A DNA stretch of 64,000 nucleotides from Cerrena zonata (lineage: Eukaryota; Basidiomycota; Agaricomycetes; Polyporales; Cerrenaceae), in assembly GCA_038087015.1 (NCBI GenBank), contig JASBNA010000116.1, forward strand, positions 1-64,000. Direction: 5' to 3'. Below, piece after piece: positions 60,075 to 64,000 of the stretch. The notes below the pieces were generated by a model that saw nothing but the letters and a program-made list of their open reading frames with translations, had not been told where the DNA came from and ran no database searches. The translations under genes and the position numbers were made by a program. Within the stretch, counting starts at the first letter, position 1; every line of letters starts with the position of its first letter.

Positions 60075-60497
60075 CCTGAAGGAGGTCGGCCGATTCAGCT
60101 ATCTCTGCTCTTCAGGGGAACCTTATGTCACAGCATAATTTTTGGGTTATTGTAATTTTGATGGGATTCAGAGGATATGGGAATGGTATTGTACTGGCAT
60201 TGTTCAGTAATATAGCCGTTATTCATTCAACATACAGTTGCCTCATATTTTTGTGATCAACTGAGGAAGCAATAGGTGCTGCCACAGTATGATATTTCAA
60301 CATTCTCACCACCAAGTTTCTGGTCAATGGTAATCTGACTAGTTGTGAGTACCCCAGAAGGTCAGAGATAGTTGAACTGGTTCAGGTATGGCTAGATTTC
60401 CCATATCCTCTGAATCCCATCAAAAGTACAATAACCCAAAAAGTATGCTGCAACATAAGATTCCCTGGAAGGTCAGAGATAGTTGAACTGGTTCAGG
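60075..60497. repeat. foldback (MITE-like) element (right copy)
   Basis: Mirror of 5903-6325 with the same inverted ends and inner third block. Confidence 0.65.
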
Positions 60498-60509
60498 TCA
60501 GGTTGTCAA

Positions 60510-61976
60510 CATGTTAATGGCATTAATTGTATTGCAGGACTCTGAAGACTTCGGCTATAACTCAGACGATATAGGATTCGTCAGGAAGAGTAGGTTTCAA
60601 GAATGTCACATAGTGAATGCTTCTTTTTTCAAAAGGTATTCCACCTGACCTTGGATTCTAGCCCTGAAAGTAGGAGCTTATCACAATCTCTGATGATGGG
60701 AATGATGAGATTGCTACACAGGTATTAGCCATCTTCTATACAACATAAAGCTGCCTCATTACTTGTAAATAGTCTTCTACTCAGGAAGGCCCTTTGCATG
60801 TTAGGATTGGGCCATACACTCTATCCTCTGCTGGTTATGATTTATGTGTCAAGTTTTGGTCTTGTAAATCAATAGAATGGGGGAAATTGCCCCAAATGCA
60901 TAAATGTATTCTTTCTTAATACTTGATTTGCACTGATGAGAAATTTTGCTATGACTAGAATGCCCCCCAAGAAAGCTAGGATATATGCCAAACCAGCCAC
61001 TCCCAGCAATTGGCGGAGATAATGGATATGTTGACTTTATATTATGCAAGTATCCTTATTGATTCCAAGAAAAAAATTCTCTATCTTCCTCAGGACAAGA
61101 AAAAGAGAGATATTTCTATCACCATAGCAAGCAGAAGACATATGATCTCAGATTTCCCTTGGAGAACTGGCCTTTCAGCTGGTCATATTCTTGCAATAAC
61201 ATGCACCTCTGATGATGATGAGCTAAAGGACCTTACTGGTGTTCACAAATTAGTCAATGCTGAAACTGGAAAGTCAGTATACACCCTCGACATTACTGAT
61301 AGTGGTCATGCAGTCACAATCAATAACACTAGTAATCTGATGACCTTTGAACCAAACCTGGAAGACTAACTAGATCTGATCATATATATTAGGCAGTTAC
61401 TCGTACATCTACACCAAAGGTAGTCTTCTTAGGTATACAGTATGGATTTATGATATATCTCAGAGATGCTCTATTGCATGTCAATCAATCCAGTTAGATG
61501 TCCAAGACCAGACTGAGGTAAATGCTATCAGATGACAGATATATTGCCTTAGCATGGAAGCACAATGTAATTCATGTCTATATCTCTCAAAGGAGCCTCT
61601 ATATTTCTACTCACGTGTATTCTATGGCAGCTGAGACTCCCTATGGTGTTGTCAAAGATCAGTGGGTAACTAAATCTTCTGGTGTAGTAGATCTTGTCTC
61701 AGGTGAAGAAGATGGCAAGTTGATTCTATCTGAATGTTGAAATACGATTACACCATATCTTCAAGCTGCATATGCCTATGGGATATTAACAGAGCAAATA
61801 ATGACATGAGAAACGGGCACATTCTATGCAAGTTAGATGATGATATTGGTTATTTCTCCCTTGGTGATATTCACAAGCAGGGAAATGTCTATTGTAGTGT
61901 GATTACCATACCTCATCCCTCTTCCCTGCATGGTTGGTTGCTATATATACCAATTCAATTACCTGACCTTATTTAG
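60510..61976 (+). CDS. WD40/beta-propeller-like gene (right copy)
   Basis: Mirror of 4424-5890. Here the pieces read left to right: DSEDFGYNSDDIGFVRKS (about 60540), AGYDLCVKFW (about 60835), LYLPQDKKKRDISITIASRR (about 61080), YTVWIYDISQRCS (about 61436), MLSDDRYIALAWK (61522) and CICLWDINRAN (about 61763). A continuous exon chain was not established. Confidence 0.5.
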
Positions 61977-62018
61977 AGTATGATATTATTCTACAATTCC
62001 CAGAGCACAAGTCAACTA

Positions 62019-62264
62019 TTAATTATATACATGCTGCTGCTTTTTGATATCCTCTTTAATATCCTGTACACTTGCAAGACCAGATAAGGCAATCTTCCAT
62101 GTACCTTTGTCAACAATGACTTTTTTGATCTTTGATGATAGATCAGGATTGGCCAGTTCCAGGAGGGAAACAGTACTTACTTGATATGTGATCAATTCAT
62201 GTAGCTTAGGAACGTATACAAGCTTTGCTTTATTACCCGTGAGGGAAGTAGTTTTGAGATCCAA
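62019..62264 (-). CDS. short hypothetical ORF (right copy)
   Basis: Identical to the frame at 4136-4381; no family recognised. Confidence 0.25.
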   Translation of the reverse strand: MDLKTTSLTGNKAKLVYVPKLHELITYQVSTVSLLELANPDLSSKIKKVIVDKGTWKIALSGLASVQDIKEDIKKQQHVYN

Positions 62265-62794
62265 GACAAAGTCGGTCTGAGGTGCAGGTAGTATGATTGC
62301 TAATGGGGGATGCTCAGTACCTGGCCCCAGAGAAATAATGGATACTTAGCAAATATAACAGACATTAGGATATATATATATATATTGATAAAGTATAAGC
62401 CTTACTGATGAGGCAAATAGTGATAGTAATATTGTCAAGGAAACTGGAAGCCGTGCAAAAGAAATGAATAGAACAGATGTTGAAAAGGATATTGAGATGG
62501 TATCAACATAGTCCAGAGTAAACTCAATGCGCTAGTAATGAAATACATCAATAATAGATCAAGGTTGTATGACCAAGGTACCCATGTGTTCTGAGTATGG
62601 GGTACCAGTATGTTTATGTTGTGGCTCAGACAACATCAACAGAGTGACACACACTTTGAGGTCACTTTCAAAGAGCGATTGACACTTGTTGATGCTTTCA
62701 TTGCTTTCAGTGCTCATTCTTGTGTCGAAAGTATGGTGAAGGATAAGACACAAGTTGAAAGTAGATAATCATACAAAAGGTGCATTTAATATTA

Positions 62795-64000
62795 GAAAGC
62801 GATTTCATGGGCGTGACGGTCCGCAAACTTGTTTATATAGTAAGATCGAAATGCATCTAGAGAGTCAGAAAAAATGAAACCTGGCAGGTATATCAACAAT
62901 TTTAAAAACAGGCATTAGGTGTGCTGAATGCAAGATGGTATCTACATGAATCACACTGCGAACATGACCCCCATCTGAATCGAGCTCTGGCTCCACAATC
63001 CACATACCTGTCTCCTCGTCAGGCTCATCAGAAACTCGGAAAAACTACTCTACAAGGGCGCACGGATAGCGAACATCGTGGAGCTTAAAAGAGAAGAAGA
63101 GTCGTATGCGAGCAACGCGAAGACCACGCATCCCAGGTTGTGAAGCATCTGTAAAAACAAAAACACAATCATGACGAGGATATTTTTTCCGCTACAGTTT
63201 CGTACACCAAATGCGTTCACGATGCATGCCTTCTGTGCTACAGGGGTCACTTGGTGCATAGAAGGTAGCGACAGAGGATGTGAAAATTCGGATCCTCGAG
63301 TTGATAACGGGACCCCGTAAAGGCAATGACCCATCAACAGATTCGTTGGGGTGAAGCTGGTCGTATATGAACAATGAGGTAAGGCGCGGGAGGTCACTAC
63401 ACCCAGAGTAGGTAGTGAGGTCTGGAAGAGTGTTTGGGACACGGCGTACTTGAGAAGGACTAACGTTAGGCAATTACAATCATCTCTGGAGTGGAAGAAA
63501 AGATACTAGCGCGGCTTACAAGCCTCACTTCGTTGAGTATTGAACCTTCTGCAGCAGGTCCCTGATCGTCGATATCATCAAACACCTCGCTGTACTGCCT
63601 TCGAGCAATTTGATTGGTGTTTACACCAACTTGTTCTGAGAACTCTTCTTTGTCGCTGTCATCATCTGAGCTATCTCCATCGCTCCTCATATCCCAATAA
63701 ACGTCATAGTCTAGAGGCTGAATTACTGCCAGTTTATTCAAAACATCGGAGAGGCATGATTAAGCATTCCTCGTGCTTCGAAATTGGCGCGCGAGGCAGC
63801 GAGCTTATCAAGACGATGATTTGTAAGAAGCATTTGCCCTAATGCTTCAAAGCGACTCGAACGTCGATACGACTCCTTGACAGCCTTTATATTTTTTGAT
63901 TCAGCTATGGATGAACAGAGCCTATTGGGTACTCCAAAGTTCCGTACATGGGTAAGAAAGTGGCGTAAGGCGTGCATGCGTGGTGAGGAAAATCCGGTAG
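62795..64000 (-). pseudogene. Plavaka transposase relic, 3' part (right copy, cut by the window edge)
   Basis: Mirror of 2400-3605, from the segment before MHALRHFLTHVRNFG through to HAHEIAF. It carries the same two TAG codons (about 63053 and 63195) and frame changes as the left copy. Its 5' half lies outside the window. Confidence 0.8.

Overview
The window looks like chromosomal DNA of a basidiomycete fungus, most likely an agaricomycete. Genes are interrupted by many ~50-65 bp GT-AG introns. The mobile elements are ones known from such genomes: a Plavaka transposase relic, a KDZ-associated cysteine-cluster relic, a BED-finger hAT transposase, a Crypton-like tyrosine recombinase and a fungal LINE. 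No bacterial, plastid or mitochondrial gene layout, rRNA, tRNA or CRISPR array was recognised.

The dominating structure is a giant inverted repeat. Positions 2400-14248 reappear, reverse-complemented, at 52152-64000. The two arms stay in register over 11.8 kb (paired coordinates always sum to 66400), including a 14-nt C homopolymer, and the right arm still matches at the last base of the window. Each arm carries, from outside in: the 3' part of a dead Plavaka transposase, an unknown small ORF, a WD40-like gene, a foldback repeat, a POT1-like telomere-protein gene, a rearranged ATP synthase beta pseudogene and a plasma-membrane H+-ATPase (PMA1) pseudogene. The 37.9 kb spacer between the arms is single copy apart from repeats. 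The inner edge of the repeat lies at a GTAAGT/ACTTAC hexamer, and nearly the same point ends a second, unrelated repeat and flanks a small MITE.

The spacer (14249-52151) mixes host genes and elements. Going right: a hAT transposase gene, a 688-bp mariner-like MITE, a PUF (Pumilio) RNA-binding protein, a WD40 protein with a C-terminal membrane helix, an acidic zinc-finger protein whose finger is cut by a stop codon, a 573-bp MITE, a KDM3-type JmjC histone demethylase, a second copy of that MITE with 269 bp of shared flank, a 202-bp MITE with TTA target duplication, a degenerate XPG/FEN-type nuclease, a LINE with intact ORF1 but without endonuclease/RT, a Crypton-like recombinase cut off by the LINE tail, and a decayed conserved gene. 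About 3.4 kb of unassigned sequence follows, containing two tandem hairpins next to the right arm.

The genes do not form a pathway. The best-supported live host genes are the PUF protein, the JmjC demethylase and the WD40-membrane protein; POT1 may be functional but its model has one unresolved frame change. Because the arms share the same Plavaka nonsense codons and ATPase rearrangements, the inverted duplication is younger than those decays, or it is an assembly fold-back.
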